Origin: Planobispora rosea
Lineage (GTDB): Bacteria; Actinomycetota; Actinomycetes; Streptosporangiales; Streptosporangiaceae
Assembly (NCBI RefSeq): GCF_014648175.1
Contig: NZ_BMQP01000026.1
Coordinates: forward strand, 53,303-117,302
Direction: 5' to 3'
DNA length: 64,000 bases
Positions 7,609-15,774 of the stretch are shown piece after piece; position 1 is the first letter of the stretch, and each line of letters starts with the position of its first letter. Made by a program: the position numbers and the translations under genes. The notes under the pieces were generated by a model. It ran no database searches. It was given only the letters and a program-made list of their open reading frames with translations, and was not told where the DNA came from.

Positions 7609-8445
7609 ATGAACACCACCGTGGTCACCCACCCTCTGCTCAACCAGATCGCCCGGCTGCGCCCGGTACCGGCCGCCACGCTCGATCTGATGCGCCAGGA
7701 GGCGCTGAACACTCCCACCCCCGGCGTCATCTCCTACAGCGACTACCAGTCCGGCGGCTGGTGGACCGCCTCCCTGCTGAATCATTCGGGCGACCCGCAC
7801 GACACCATCATCGGCGACGGCACCCCGCAGCCCACCACGTTGCTGGAGCACATGCCCACCACCGCCGCATTCCTGCGCGAGCTGGGCCTGCGGTACATGT
7901 ACGTGCGGCTGGCCCGGCTGGAGCCCAACGGCTGGCTGTGGGAACACCGCGACTACGCCGAGCTCACCGATGTGCCCCGCCACCGCCTGCACATCCCGCT
8001 GGCCACCAACGCCTCCGCGGTGCTGGTGACCGCCGGAGCCCGGGTGCACATGCGCACCGGCTGGCTGTGGCGCCTGACCCCCACCGTCGCCCACGGCGTG
8101 TGCAACGAGCTGGGTCCTGAGCGGCTGCACCTGATCGCCGACGTCTACGTCGATGACGCCTACCGCGCCCTGGCCGAGCACCCCGATCTGGACCTGGATG
8201 ACATCACCGAGCTGACGCCGCTGTCCGAGCAGGCATGCCAGCAGGCCCTGAGCCAAGCGGCCGACCTAGCCCGGCTGGGCTTTGTCCGCGCGGCCGAGCA
8301 GCACCTGCTGCGCCTGTACTACCGCCACGCGCTGCCCGAAGGCGGCGCCTACGACCTCATCGCCCAGATGCACCAGGTGCTCGGTGATGAGGCGCGCGCC
8401 GAGCGCTGGCGCCGCGACAAGACCATCCTGCTGGCCCGCGACTGA
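7609..8445 (+). CDS. Aspartyl/asparaginyl beta-hydroxylase-like 2OG-Fe(II) dioxygenase
   Basis: The 278-residue protein has the iron ligands of this family: H113-x-D115 in WEHRDY and a distal H162 in TVAHGV, followed by R172 (GPERLHLIADV), the expected 2-oxoglutarate anchor. Such enzymes hydroxylate Asp/Asn side chains or small molecules using O2 and 2-oxoglutarate. The N-terminal 90 residues and the helical C-terminus (180-278) flank the barrel. It opens a + strand cassette of six genes with short gaps or stop-start overlaps, suggesting one pathway. ATG 7609 has a good GGAGG. The substrate is unknown. Confidence 0.85.
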   Translation: MNTTVVTHPLLNQIARLRPVPAATLDLMRQEALNTPTPGVISYSDYQSGGWWTASLLNHSGDPHDTIIGDGTPQPTTLLEHMPTTAAFLRELGLRYMYVRLARLEPNGWLWEHRDYAELTDVPRHRLHIPLATNASAVLVTAGARVHMRTGWLWRLTPTVAHGVCNELGPERLHLIADVYVDDAYRALAEHPDLDLDDITELTPLSEQACQQALSQAADLARLGFVRAAEQHLLRLYYRHALPEGGAYDLIAQMHQVLGDEARAERWRRDKTILLARD

Positions 8446-8478
8446 CCCGCCCACTGTTGCCTGAACGGAGAGGACCCG

Positions 8479-9351
8479 ATGACCACCATCACCTTGGACC
8501 AGCTCGCCCACGACAACCGGCCCACCCAGTTCGCCCTGCTGAACGAGCTGGTTGAGCTGTTTACCGGCAGCCCGGCCATCACCCACCTGCTCGTGCGCGG
8601 CTCGCTGGCCAGCGGCACCTCCGACCGACTGTCCGACATCGACCTGGTGGTCGGCGTGCACGATCGGCAGCTGCCGCTGCTGGCCGAGAACCTGGATGCG
8701 CTGCTGAGCAGCAGCCTCGGCACCCTGCTGCCGGGCTGGCCTGACACCATCGTGGCCGCCCTGGGCGGCTGTGGCTGGGTCTACCTCATCCCGCACAGCG
8801 GCCACCTGCTGCAGCTCGATCTCTACCTGGCCCCCAGCACCGCGATCGCGTCCCTGCAGCAGCGCACCGGCGCCCGCCTGCTGCTGCAGCGCGACGGCGC
8901 CCCCTGCACCGCCGCCGACACCCGCGCCAGCACCACCTACCTGCGCGCGGCCGCCACCAGCTCACCTGATGCCCGCACCCTGCTGGTGCAGTCCCTCATC
9001 ATCCACGCGATGCTGCGCAAGCGGCTGCTGCGCAACCAGCCGTTCATCGCCTATGACCTGCTGGGCCAGCTGCACACCACCCTCAGGGATCTGATCAAGA
9101 TCACGCTGGCCCCGCAATCGCGCCACCACGGCTGGTATCACCTGCCCGATGAGGTCGGTCGCTCCCCGCTGGGCCGAGGTTGCCTGGCCGAGCTGGAAGC
9201 CGCCCTGGCCGAGCCGTCCATCCCCACCCGCGCCCAGGCCGATGCCACCGTCGAGCGCATCTGGCGCCTGGCCGCCGACCTCGTCCCGCACGCGGTCGCC
9301 GCGCTGGCCGAGGCCCACGCCAGTTACCTCACTTACCAGGAGTTAGCGTGA
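8479..9351 (+). CDS. Nucleotidyltransferase-fold protein
   Basis: The 290-residue protein carries the pol-beta-type nucleotidyltransferase signature GSLASGTSDRLSDIDLVV (41-58). It has the GS pair and two aspartates (D53, D55) that bind Mg-NTP; a third acid is probably in LLQLDLY near residue 115. The C-terminal half is helical, as in aminoglycoside or lincosamide nucleotidyltransferases. It would transfer a nucleotide onto a small molecule or protein. The gap to the hydroxylase is 33 nt and its stop overlaps the next start, so expression is coupled. Confidence 0.8.
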   Translation: MTTITLDQLAHDNRPTQFALLNELVELFTGSPAITHLLVRGSLASGTSDRLSDIDLVVGVHDRQLPLLAENLDALLSSSLGTLLPGWPDTIVAALGGCGWVYLIPHSGHLLQLDLYLAPSTAIASLQQRTGARLLLQRDGAPCTAADTRASTTYLRAAATSSPDARTLLVQSLIIHAMLRKRLLRNQPFIAYDLLGQLHTTLRDLIKITLAPQSRHHGWYHLPDEVGRSPLGRGCLAELEAALAEPSIPTRAQADATVERIWRLAADLVPHAVAALAEAHASYLTYQELA

Positions 9352-9902
9352 GCAGCTTTTCTCGTCGTGCCGCCTTCTTCGGCGGCGTGATCCCCGGCGC
9401 GGGCGAAGAAGACCTCGCCCGCGCCGCGGGCGCGATCTTGGCCCGGGCCGGCTACCAGCTGCTGCACGGTGGCTACAACGGTGCCATGGAGGCCGCCGCC
9501 GCCGGCGCGGCCGCGCACGGCGCCCCCATCACCGCCATCACCCTGGCGGGCAAAGCCGAATGGGGCCCGCTCAACCCCTATGTCACCGCCACCTTCTACG
9601 CCTCCGACCAGGGCAGCCGCCTCAACGCTTTCCTTGAGCACACCGATCTGGTCATCGCCATGGGCGGCGGGGTCGGCACCTTGCACGAGCTGACCGCCGC
9701 CTTGTGGTACGCCGGAAACATCCGATCGATCCCGGTGTGGCTACTGGGCCCCAGCGCCTGCCGCCTGGAGGCCTTCTTGCGCACCGAGCACTGGCTGATC
9801 GAAACCCCCACCCGGCCGCTGGGCTTCCTGCGCACGGTGCCCGATGCCGGTGCGCTTGAGGCCGACCTGGCTGCGCTGACGACGTCGCAGCGGTGGCGAT
9901 GA
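9348..9902 (+). CDS. LOG/lysine-decarboxylase-like SLOG protein
   Basis: GTG 9348 overlaps the upstream stop (GTGA) behind AGGAG; upstream alternatives lie inside the previous gene. The 184-residue Rossmann-like protein has GGYNGAM (41-47) and GGGVGTLHE (106-114), the latter matching the PGGxGTxxE motif of LOG enzymes with Gly for Pro. LOG proteins split nucleoside monophosphates into base and ribose phosphate. Next to a phosphoribosyltransferase it could supply or consume a nucleobase or ribose-phosphate intermediate. Exact reaction unknown. Confidence 0.8.
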   Translation: MSSFSRRAAFFGGVIPGAGEEDLARAAGAILARAGYQLLHGGYNGAMEAAAAGAAAHGAPITAITLAGKAEWGPLNPYVTATFYASDQGSRLNAFLEHTDLVIAMGGGVGTLHELTAALWYAGNIRSIPVWLLGPSACRLEAFLRTEHWLIETPTRPLGFLRTVPDAGALEADLAALTTSQRWR

Positions 9903-10444
9903 GCACCCGGCCCCCCGACCCGCAGGGGTCCTACCGCGCCCGCCTGGCCCAGGCCGCCTACCGGCCCGGCCCCTATCAGCTGTCCGACGGCACGGTATTG
10001 CCGCACTACTTCGACCCGTTCCTGCTCACCAGCGATCCGCAGCTGCTGCGGCTGACCGCGAACCGGATGGCCGCGCTGCTGCCTTCGGACACCCAGGTGC
10101 TGGCCGCGCCCGTGCTGGCCGCAGTGGCCCTGGCCACCGCGGTCTCGACCCTCACCGATCTGCCAGTCAGCTACATCCGCTCCCAGCCCAAGGCCTACGG
10201 CAGCCGCCGTCAGCTGGAGGGCGCCGACCCCGTCGGCCGCTACGTGGCCATCATCGATGACACCCTGCGCTCCGGCCGCAGCCTGCTGCACACCGCGCAG
10301 CTGCTGCGCGGGGTCGGCGCCCAGGTACACACCGCGGTATGCGTGCTGGATCGCGGTCTGGACGGCCTTCGTCTGTTGGCCGCCGCAGGCATCACCGTGC
10401 ACGCCCTGATTGATGAGCCCATCCTCCCGCAGCAGGCGCCCTGA
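9899..10444 (+). CDS. Phosphoribosyltransferase family protein
   Basis: The 181-residue product has the PRPP-binding motif VAIIDDTLRSGRS (116-128), close to that of orotate phosphoribosyltransferases. A hood region (SYIRSQPKAYGSRRQL) precedes it, like the K/R-rich loop of OPRTs. ATG 9899 overlaps the previous stop (ATGA); an in-frame GTG lies at 9893. Its stop overlaps the next start (TGATG). It probably attaches or removes a ribosyl phosphate on a base in the cassette pathway. Confidence 0.85.
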   Translation: MSTRPPDPQGSYRARLAQAAYRPGPYQLSDGTVLPHYFDPFLLTSDPQLLRLTANRMAALLPSDTQVLAAPVLAAVALATAVSTLTDLPVSYIRSQPKAYGSRRQLEGADPVGRYVAIIDDTLRSGRSLLHTAQLLRGVGAQVHTAVCVLDRGLDGLRLLAAAGITVHALIDEPILPQQAP

Positions 10445-11112
10445 TGCGCCCGGCTGCGCTGTTGGACCTCGACGGCGTGCTGCTGGACTCGGCGGCCGCG
10501 CACCGCAATACCCTGGCGGCCGTGGCCACCTGTGCCACCGGCCAGAGGGTGACCGCGGCCGACCTGCCCGCCGATGCGCTGGCCCGGCCACGATGTGCGG
10601 TCTTGGCCGAGCTCGGCGTCGATGACCCCGACCAGGCGTGTGAACGCTGGTGGGATGCGGCCCTGGCTGCCGCCTCCCAGCGCAGCCGTCTGTTTCCCGG
10701 CGTGCTGGCCGGCCTGGCGGCCCTGCGCCGTGCCGGCGTCGCGCTGGCGGTGGTCACCGTGCAAGAGCGCCACCGCCTGCCCTGGCTCCTACCTGCTGAT
10801 CTGGCGGCGCTGCTGGAGGTGACCGTCACCCGCCACGACGCGCCGCCCAAGCCCGCCCCCGACGGCCTGCACCTGGCCCTGCGGCGCCTGGGCGTCGCCC
10901 ACCACCGAGCGCTCTTCGTGGGCGATTCCATCACCGACATCCACAGCGGGCACGCCGCCGGAGTCTTCACCCTGGGGGCCGCCTGGGGGTATGCCGGAGC
11001 CGAACGGTTGCAGGCTGCCGGCGCGCATGCCATCGTGCGCCGTCCCCGACACCTGGCCTGGACCATCGCCCGGCTGCTGATCCGCTGCGATCCGCCGCCA
11101 GCTCGACGATGA
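10444..11112 (+). CDS. HAD-superfamily phosphatase
   Basis: The 222-residue protein shows the HAD motifs in order: DLDGVLLDS (8-16, nucleophile D8, acid D10), a VTVQ segment for motif II (about 104), K136 in PPKPAPDG for motif III, and GDSITD (160-165) for motif IV. A helical cap lies between motifs I and II, as in phosphoglycolate phosphatase-like enzymes. It is translationally coupled to the phosphoribosyltransferase. In this setting it may dephosphorylate a sugar phosphate or nucleotide product. Confidence 0.88.
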   Translation: MRPAALLDLDGVLLDSAAAHRNTLAAVATCATGQRVTAADLPADALARPRCAVLAELGVDDPDQACERWWDAALAAASQRSRLFPGVLAGLAALRRAGVALAVVTVQERHRLPWLLPADLAALLEVTVTRHDAPPKPAPDGLHLALRRLGVAHHRALFVGDSITDIHSGHAAGVFTLGAAWGYAGAERLQAAGAHAIVRRPRHLAWTIARLLIRCDPPPARR

Positions 11113-11127
11113 CTTCCCGGCTACAGT

Positions 11128-11163
11128 GATGCAGGAGGGAACCGATCGGCTCCCTCCTGCATC
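11128..11163 (+). terminator. 13-bp hairpin after HAD gene
   Basis: GATGCAGGAGGGA pairs perfectly with TCCCTCCTGCATC around a 10-nt loop that itself contains CCGATCGG. It lies 15 nt after the HAD stop and may separate the last cassette gene transcriptionally. Confidence 0.7.
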
Positions 11164-11327
11164 CCGCCTGAACGGACACCCTCATGACCAGTTTTCCCGC
11201 CAGCGTGATGTGGCGAGCTATCGGCGCCGCGCTGGAGATCTGACGACCCTCAGCTATCCGCAGGTCCTCAGCCCAGCTCGGCGTGTGCCGGTCCCCGTCA
11301 CCCCACCAGCGCAAAGGCTCACCTGCC

Positions 11328-12275
11328 ATGAGGTCACCGCAGCAGGCCCCCTCCTCCCACCGCATGCAATGGAGCGACCTGCCCACGACGGTAAATGCCC
11401 GCATCGCCGCCGACTTCGGCGCTCACATCCAGCACATCCACACCCCGCCCGGCGGATTCGGCCACCAACTGGCCGCCGCGCTCACCCTGCACGACGGCCA
11501 GCGCCTGTTCGTCAAGGCCGCGCCCCGCGATGATCGGCTCACCCGCGACAATCTGCGCGAAGCGGCCATCTTGGCCAGCCTGCCTGCTGAGGCTCCCGCC
11601 GCTGACCTGCTGGGCATCCTCCACATCGAGGACTGGACGCTGATCATCATCAGTCACCTGAGCGGCACCCATCCCGCTTTTCATCCCGGCTCCCCGGCCG
11701 TCGATGAAGTGCTGGAGCGACTAAGCAGGCTGACAGCCACCACCGCGCCGCAACGCTACCGGCAGGCGATCGCCACCCCCACCGCCACGACCGCCTTGCA
11801 CCTTCACGGCTGGGCCAGCCTGAACACCCAACGCCCCGATGACCTCGATACCTGGGCCGCAGATCACCTTGCGCACCTGGTTGCGCTGGAGAGCGCCTGG
11901 CTGGCGCAGGCGCACGGTGACTACATCGTTCATGCCGATCTCCGCGCCGACAACATGATCGACGATCCGCAGCAGGGCATCGTCTTTGTCGACTGGACGC
12001 ATGCAAGCCTCGGCCCCGCCTTTGCCGACGCGGCATCCCTGGCCCCGCAATGGGTCATGGCCGGACACTGCCCGCAGGCTGTCGCCGACCTGCTGGCCCG
12101 CCATCCCCTGACCTGCCACGACCGTCAGGGCGTCGACAGCTTCCTGGCGGCGCTGACCGGTCACTGGGAACGCAACAGCCGCTACCCCAGCCCGCCGCGC
12201 GCTCCCGGCCTGCGCACCTACCAGCGCCGTGCCGCCGCGGCAGGACGCGCGCTGCTGGCGGCCAGGCTCAGCTAG
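11328..12275 (+). CDS. Aminoglycoside-phosphotransferase-like kinase
   Basis: The 315-residue protein has an APH/choline-kinase fold: K63 (FVKAA) and a helix-C acid near E78, the catalytic loop HADLRADNM (202-210; D204, N209) and VDW (221-223) in place of DFG. Such kinases phosphorylate small molecules, including antibiotics. As the last member of the cassette it could be the self-protection or tailoring kinase. ATG 11328 was chosen for GCAAAGG upstream; ATG 11364 is an alternative. Confidence 0.82.
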   Translation: MRSPQQAPSSHRMQWSDLPTTVNARIAADFGAHIQHIHTPPGGFGHQLAAALTLHDGQRLFVKAAPRDDRLTRDNLREAAILASLPAEAPAADLLGILHIEDWTLIIISHLSGTHPAFHPGSPAVDEVLERLSRLTATTAPQRYRQAIATPTATTALHLHGWASLNTQRPDDLDTWAADHLAHLVALESAWLAQAHGDYIVHADLRADNMIDDPQQGIVFVDWTHASLGPAFADAASLAPQWVMAGHCPQAVADLLARHPLTCHDRQGVDSFLAALTGHWERNSRYPSPPRAPGLRTYQRRAAAAGRALLAARLS

Positions 12276-12375
12276 CCGCACCACCAGCTCTCGCATCGGT
12301 CCTCACCCAGGCGGCAGTTGGTGGGATCCCGCGGACCGGGCCGATCCCGGCTCCTTCCAGCCTGCGACACCGGCG

Positions 12376-12419
12376 CCCGGGGTCAAGGCGGGCCCACCCC
12401 AGCCCGCCTTGACCCCGGG
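12376..12419 (+). terminator. Perfect 18-bp hairpin
   Basis: CCCGGGGTCAAGGCGGGC (12376-12393) pairs perfectly with 12402-12419, loop CCACCCCA. It ends the cassette 100 nt after the kinase gene. Confidence 0.8.
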
Positions 12420-12511
12420 ATCCCGCCGACGCCGCCTGCCGGTCGTCGCTCGGGACCGGATCCCGCGCCGCCGCCGGCGGCCCCGGTCCCCGTACCGGGA
12501 GGCGAGAAGGT

Positions 12512-13060
12512 GTGCTGATACTCGAAAAACCGCGGGTGCTGATCTGCGGCAGCCGCTACTGGCGCTGGCCGCATGCGGTCCAGGCCGTATGCGAGCGCCT
12601 ACAGGCCCGCTACGGCGAGGCCCTGATCCTCATCGAGGGGGCCGCGGCGGGAGCCGATCGCGCCTGCCACGACTGGTGCCAGACCCGCGGCTGGGACACC
12701 TGGCGGCATCGCTGTTTCCCGGTCGACTGGGCCGCGGAGAAGGCCGCCCGCCCGCGCGAGTACAAGGTCGCCGGGCATGAGCGCAACATCCGCATGCTCG
12801 CCGAGGCCGACCCCCGCCTGATCATCGCCTTCCACGAGGACCTCGCCTACCAGCGCGGCGGCACCTCCGACATGATCTTGCGTGGCCTGCTGACCGGCGT
12901 GCCGGTGTGGCTGGTGCCCGGCCCCGATCCCGCGCGCGGCCGGTGGCTGCACCCGCAGGAGCACCTGCCGAGATTCCCTCGTAGGCGGGTGACGGCGGCC
13001 GCCGACCTGATGCGCCGCATGTACCCGCAGTTGCAGCAGAAGATCCGCCTCGCTGCCTGA
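12512..13060 (+). CDS. YspA/DUF2493-type SLOG-family protein
   Basis: The 182-residue protein has a DUF2493-like Rossmann fold: LICGSRYW near the N-terminus, IEGAAAGADRA (41-51), then HERNIRML (89-96) and IIAF with a GG-T segment. SLOG proteins bind nucleotide-derived ligands and often act as sensors in conflict systems. GTG 12512 follows GGGAGGCGAGAAGG. The gene stands alone between two hairpins. Confidence 0.82.
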   Translation: MLILEKPRVLICGSRYWRWPHAVQAVCERLQARYGEALILIEGAAAGADRACHDWCQTRGWDTWRHRCFPVDWAAEKAARPREYKVAGHERNIRMLAEADPRLIIAFHEDLAYQRGGTSDMILRGLLTGVPVWLVPGPDPARGRWLHPQEHLPRFPRRRVTAAADLMRRMYPQLQQKIRLAA

Positions 13061-13190
13061 TCCTGCTCGCGCCTTACGGCACGCGGCAGGTGACCTCATC
13101 CCCTCTACGCGGCCCTTCGGGCTCGGCCTGGCTCCTGCAGTCAGGCCGGGCCCGGGGCCGCTGCCATCCCCTGTGTCGGAGGACCCTCTC

Positions 13191-13733
13191 GTGCTGACCG
13201 CTGTCGAGCCGCTGTCGCTGAGTAGTACCGCCGTGTACCTGGCCGATCCCGATGCCGCCCTGTCTTTGGTCCGGCGCCTGTTCGGCAGCCATCCGCGCCA
13301 CAGCGTGGTGGCTCTGGGCTTTTCCGGCCCGCGACCGATCGTGGTGGTCAGCGCCCGCCTGCCTGCCGCGGTGACGGAGCTTGTCGCCCTGGCCGAGCAG
13401 ACGACGTACCTGCTGGGCCAGTACCGCAGCACCGATGCCGTCCTCGTCGGCTACGGCGCCGGTGCGCCGGTGGGCGCGACCCTGATCGGCCTGCACCGTG
13501 CCCTGGAGTCCGACCGCATCATCCCCGCGGCCGCCGTGCACTACCAGCAGGGGCACTACCAGCTGCCGCTATGCCCGGAGCCGGGAGAGTGCTGCCCCAC
13601 CGAGGCCACCATGTGGGACTCCAGCTGCGGTGATGCGGCCGCCACCGCGCTGCTGCAGACGCACGTCCCGGCCATCCACACGATCTACCCGGCCCGGGGG
13701 TTCCTGCGCAGCATCCGCCGGCCCCGCGAGTGA
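13191..13733 (+). CDS. DUF4192-like N-terminal half protein (first copy)
   Basis: GTG 13191 has GGAGG at 13178-13182 and is preferred to GTG 13173. The 180-residue product follows the first half of actinobacterial DUF4192 proteins: a strand-helix start, HSVVALGFSGPRPIVVVSARLP, then RIIPAAAVHYQQGHYQL and a Cys pair before GTA-like sequence (GECCPTEAT). It stops where the usual 350-400 residue protein would begin its helical second half. That half appears as a separate gene at 25817. Function unknown. Confidence 0.65.
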   Translation: MLTAVEPLSLSSTAVYLADPDAALSLVRRLFGSHPRHSVVALGFSGPRPIVVVSARLPAAVTELVALAEQTTYLLGQYRSTDAVLVGYGAGAPVGATLIGLHRALESDRIIPAAAVHYQQGHYQLPLCPEPGECCPTEATMWDSSCGDAAATALLQTHVPAIHTIYPARGFLRSIRRPRE

Positions 13734-13818
13734 AACACGACCACCCCCTTCCCCCGTCGGCGCCGCCCGCCGGGCCGTGCCCAGCTGCAGCCCCCGATCC
13801 CCCTTGACCGTGTCACCC

Positions 13819-13857
13819 GGCCCCGTGGCCCGGCCCGGTACGCCGGGCGGCGGGGCC
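13819..13857 (+). terminator. Two-stage hairpin between DUF4192-like genes
   Basis: GGCCCC (13819-13824) pairs with GGGGCC (13852-13857), and inside it CCCGGC (13829-13834) pairs with GCCGGG (13842-13847). CGTTTTCCC follows. Confidence 0.55.
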
Positions 13858-13883
13858 GCGCCCGTTTTCCCAAGGACTTCACC

Positions 13884-14354
13884 ATGCCCTGCTGCACCAC
13901 CATAAGCCCGTTCCCTCCGCCGGAGATCACCCTGGCCATCGCCGCCCAGTACCTCGGTGATCTCAACGACAGCATCGCCATCGTGGGATTTGGCCCCGAC
14001 CAGCAGCTGACCGCAGTGATCAGCGCCGCGCTGCCCGAGTACTCCCCGGATCTTCCCGGCCAACTGCAGCGTCTGACGAAGGACCTGAAGGCCCTGGGCA
14101 TCGACTCCACGGCCGTCATCGGATACGGGGCCGCCGAGTACGTCACCCCGGCGCTGTCACGCCTGCCGGACATGCTGGCGGACACCGGAATCGAAACCGA
14201 CCAGATCCTGCACTACGCAGACGGCTGCTACTCCTCCCTTGGGTGTATCTGGGGCTGCTGCACCGAGGTGCCCTGGCAGCGCGACCAGGAGCAGGCGGCC
14301 GCCGCGGCCATCGTGCCCGCCGCCGGGCTTGCCATCGGCGCACTCAGGAGGTGA
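13884..14354 (+). CDS. DUF4192-like N-terminal half protein (second copy)
   Basis: The 156-residue product is a divergent paralogue of the gene at 13191: IAIVGFGPDQQLTAVISAAL, then VIGYGAAEYVTPAL, TDQILHYADGCYSS and a Cys cluster (CIWGCC). It too lacks the second half of DUF4192. ATG 13884 follows CAAGGA. Its stop is 4 nt before the sigma-factor start, so it is likely co-transcribed with it. Confidence 0.6.
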   Translation: MPCCTTISPFPPPEITLAIAAQYLGDLNDSIAIVGFGPDQQLTAVISAALPEYSPDLPGQLQRLTKDLKALGIDSTAVIGYGAAEYVTPALSRLPDMLADTGIETDQILHYADGCYSSLGCIWGCCTEVPWQRDQEQAAAAAIVPAAGLAIGALRR

Positions 14355-14358
14355 GGCG

Positions 14359-15303
14359 ATGAGTACGAGCACTGCCCAGGTGCTCGACCTGGACACCGAG
14401 GCCGAGGCCACCGATGCGGTGCGCGCCTACCTGCAGAGCATCAGCCGGACGCCGCTGCTGAGCGCCGAGCAGGAAGTCGAGCTCGCCAAGCGCATCGAGG
14501 CCGGTCTGTACGCCGAGGTCAAACTCCGCTCCCCGGACCTGGACACGATCTTGCGCCAGGAGCTGGAGCAGATCGCCGCGGACGGCCGAGGGGCCAAGGA
14601 CCAGATGCTGCGCGCCAACTTGCGGCTGGTGGTCTCCATCGCCAAGAAGCACACCGGCCGCGGCCTGGAGCTACTGGATGCCATCCAGGAAGGCAACGCG
14701 GGCCTGATGCGCGCGGTGGAGAAATTCGACTACGCCAAGGGCTACAAGTTCTCCACCTACGCCACCTGGTGGATCCGCCAGGCCATCCAGCGTGGCCTGG
14801 CCGACACCAGCCGCACCATCCGCCTGCCCATCTACCTGCGCGAGAGGCTGGCCGCTCTGGCCAAGGCCGAACGCCACCTGTGTGAGCAGCTCGGCCATGA
14901 GCCCACCGCCCAGCAACTGGCCGCCGCGGTGGACCTGCCGGTCGGCACGATCGAAGAGCTACGGCGCATCCGCCGCGAACCGGTCAGCCTCGATGCCCCG
15001 CTCACCGACAGCCTGGTCACCTTCGGCGACCTCATCGAGGACACCGACGCCCCACAGACCTTCGAGGTCATCCACAACCAGCTGCTGGCCGCTCAGCTGC
15101 GAACCGCGGTACAGGAGTTGTCGCCGCGCCAGCGCCAGGTCATCACCTGGCGCTTCGGCCTGGACGACGGCACCCCCCGCACGCTGGGCCAGATCAGCCA
15201 GTACCTGGGCATCACCCGCGAGGGCGTACGCCAGATCGAACAGCGCGCCCTAGCCAAGCTGCGCCAAGTCCAGGCGATCCACGGCCAGCACGACCACCAG
15301 TGA
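14359..15303 (+). CDS. Principal-like (group 1/2) sigma-70 factor
   Basis: The 314-residue protein has region 1.2 (about 16-50), region 2 (84-154, with DAIQEGNAGLMRAVEKFDYAK and STYATWWIRQAIQ), region 3 and region 4 (245-302, with RQRQVITWRFGL and REGVRQIEQRALAKLR). It lacks the acidic N-terminal 1.1 extension, so it is HrdA/SigB-like in size. The -10-reading helix is near-canonical; after WWIRQAIQ the sequence RGLADTSRTIRLP departs from the usual RAMADQARTIRIP. ATG 14359 follows AGGAGGTGAG. A principal-like sigma on an accessory element could redirect host RNA polymerase. Confidence 0.92.
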   Translation: MSTSTAQVLDLDTEAEATDAVRAYLQSISRTPLLSAEQEVELAKRIEAGLYAEVKLRSPDLDTILRQELEQIAADGRGAKDQMLRANLRLVVSIAKKHTGRGLELLDAIQEGNAGLMRAVEKFDYAKGYKFSTYATWWIRQAIQRGLADTSRTIRLPIYLRERLAALAKAERHLCEQLGHEPTAQQLAAAVDLPVGTIEELRRIRREPVSLDAPLTDSLVTFGDLIEDTDAPQTFEVIHNQLLAAQLRTAVQELSPRQRQVITWRFGLDDGTPRTLGQISQYLGITREGVRQIEQRALAKLRQVQAIHGQHDHQ

Positions 15304-15399
15304 CCTTTCTTCCCTCTCCGGCTCAGCCCACCGGCGGCACCGGCAGGCCGATCATCACCCCGCACCCTGCACCGCAACCTCTACCCCAGGAGTTGCTGC

Positions 15400-15774
15400 A
15401 TGTCTTCGACCCGACTGAGGAAGTCCTCCCACAGCATCGCCCTCACCACCCTCTCGGCGCTGTCTTTGACCCTGGCCGCCACCGCCTGCAAGCCAGAGAC
15501 CGCTGCACCGGAGCCCACCACACCCCCCGTCACCGCGGACTGCGTCGTCGTCGAATCCGACGGCTCCTACCGTCCGGTCGACGACGATCGGTGCGACGAC
15601 TCCGACTCCGGCTCCGGGTTCGTGTGGATCTACGGAGGCACCTACCACCCGCACACCGGCCGCATCAGCGGCGGCACCCGCAGCAAGCCCGCAGGAACCA
15701 ACATCTCCACCCGCTCTGGAAAGGTCATCGTCGGCGGCTTCGGCAGCAGCGGCAAGGGCGGGAGCGGCTCCTGA
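15400..15774 (+). CDS. Small lipoprotein, YgiB-like partner
   Basis: The 124-residue protein starts with a basic stretch and hydrophobic segment ending in a lipobox-like LAATAC (Cys30), so it is likely an exported, membrane-anchored lipoprotein. The mature part is Asp-rich and then Gly/Ser-rich (VGGFGSSGKGGSGS at the end). Its stop overlaps the ATG of the glutathionylspermidine-synthase-like gene (TGATG). The pairing of a Gly-rich lipoprotein with such an enzyme recalls E. coli ygiB-ygiC. Confidence 0.75.
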   Translation: MSSTRLRKSSHSIALTTLSALSLTLAATACKPETAAPEPTTPPVTADCVVVESDGSYRPVDDDRCDDSDSGSGFVWIYGGTYHPHTGRISGGTRSKPAGTNISTRSGKVIVGGFGSSGKGGSGS

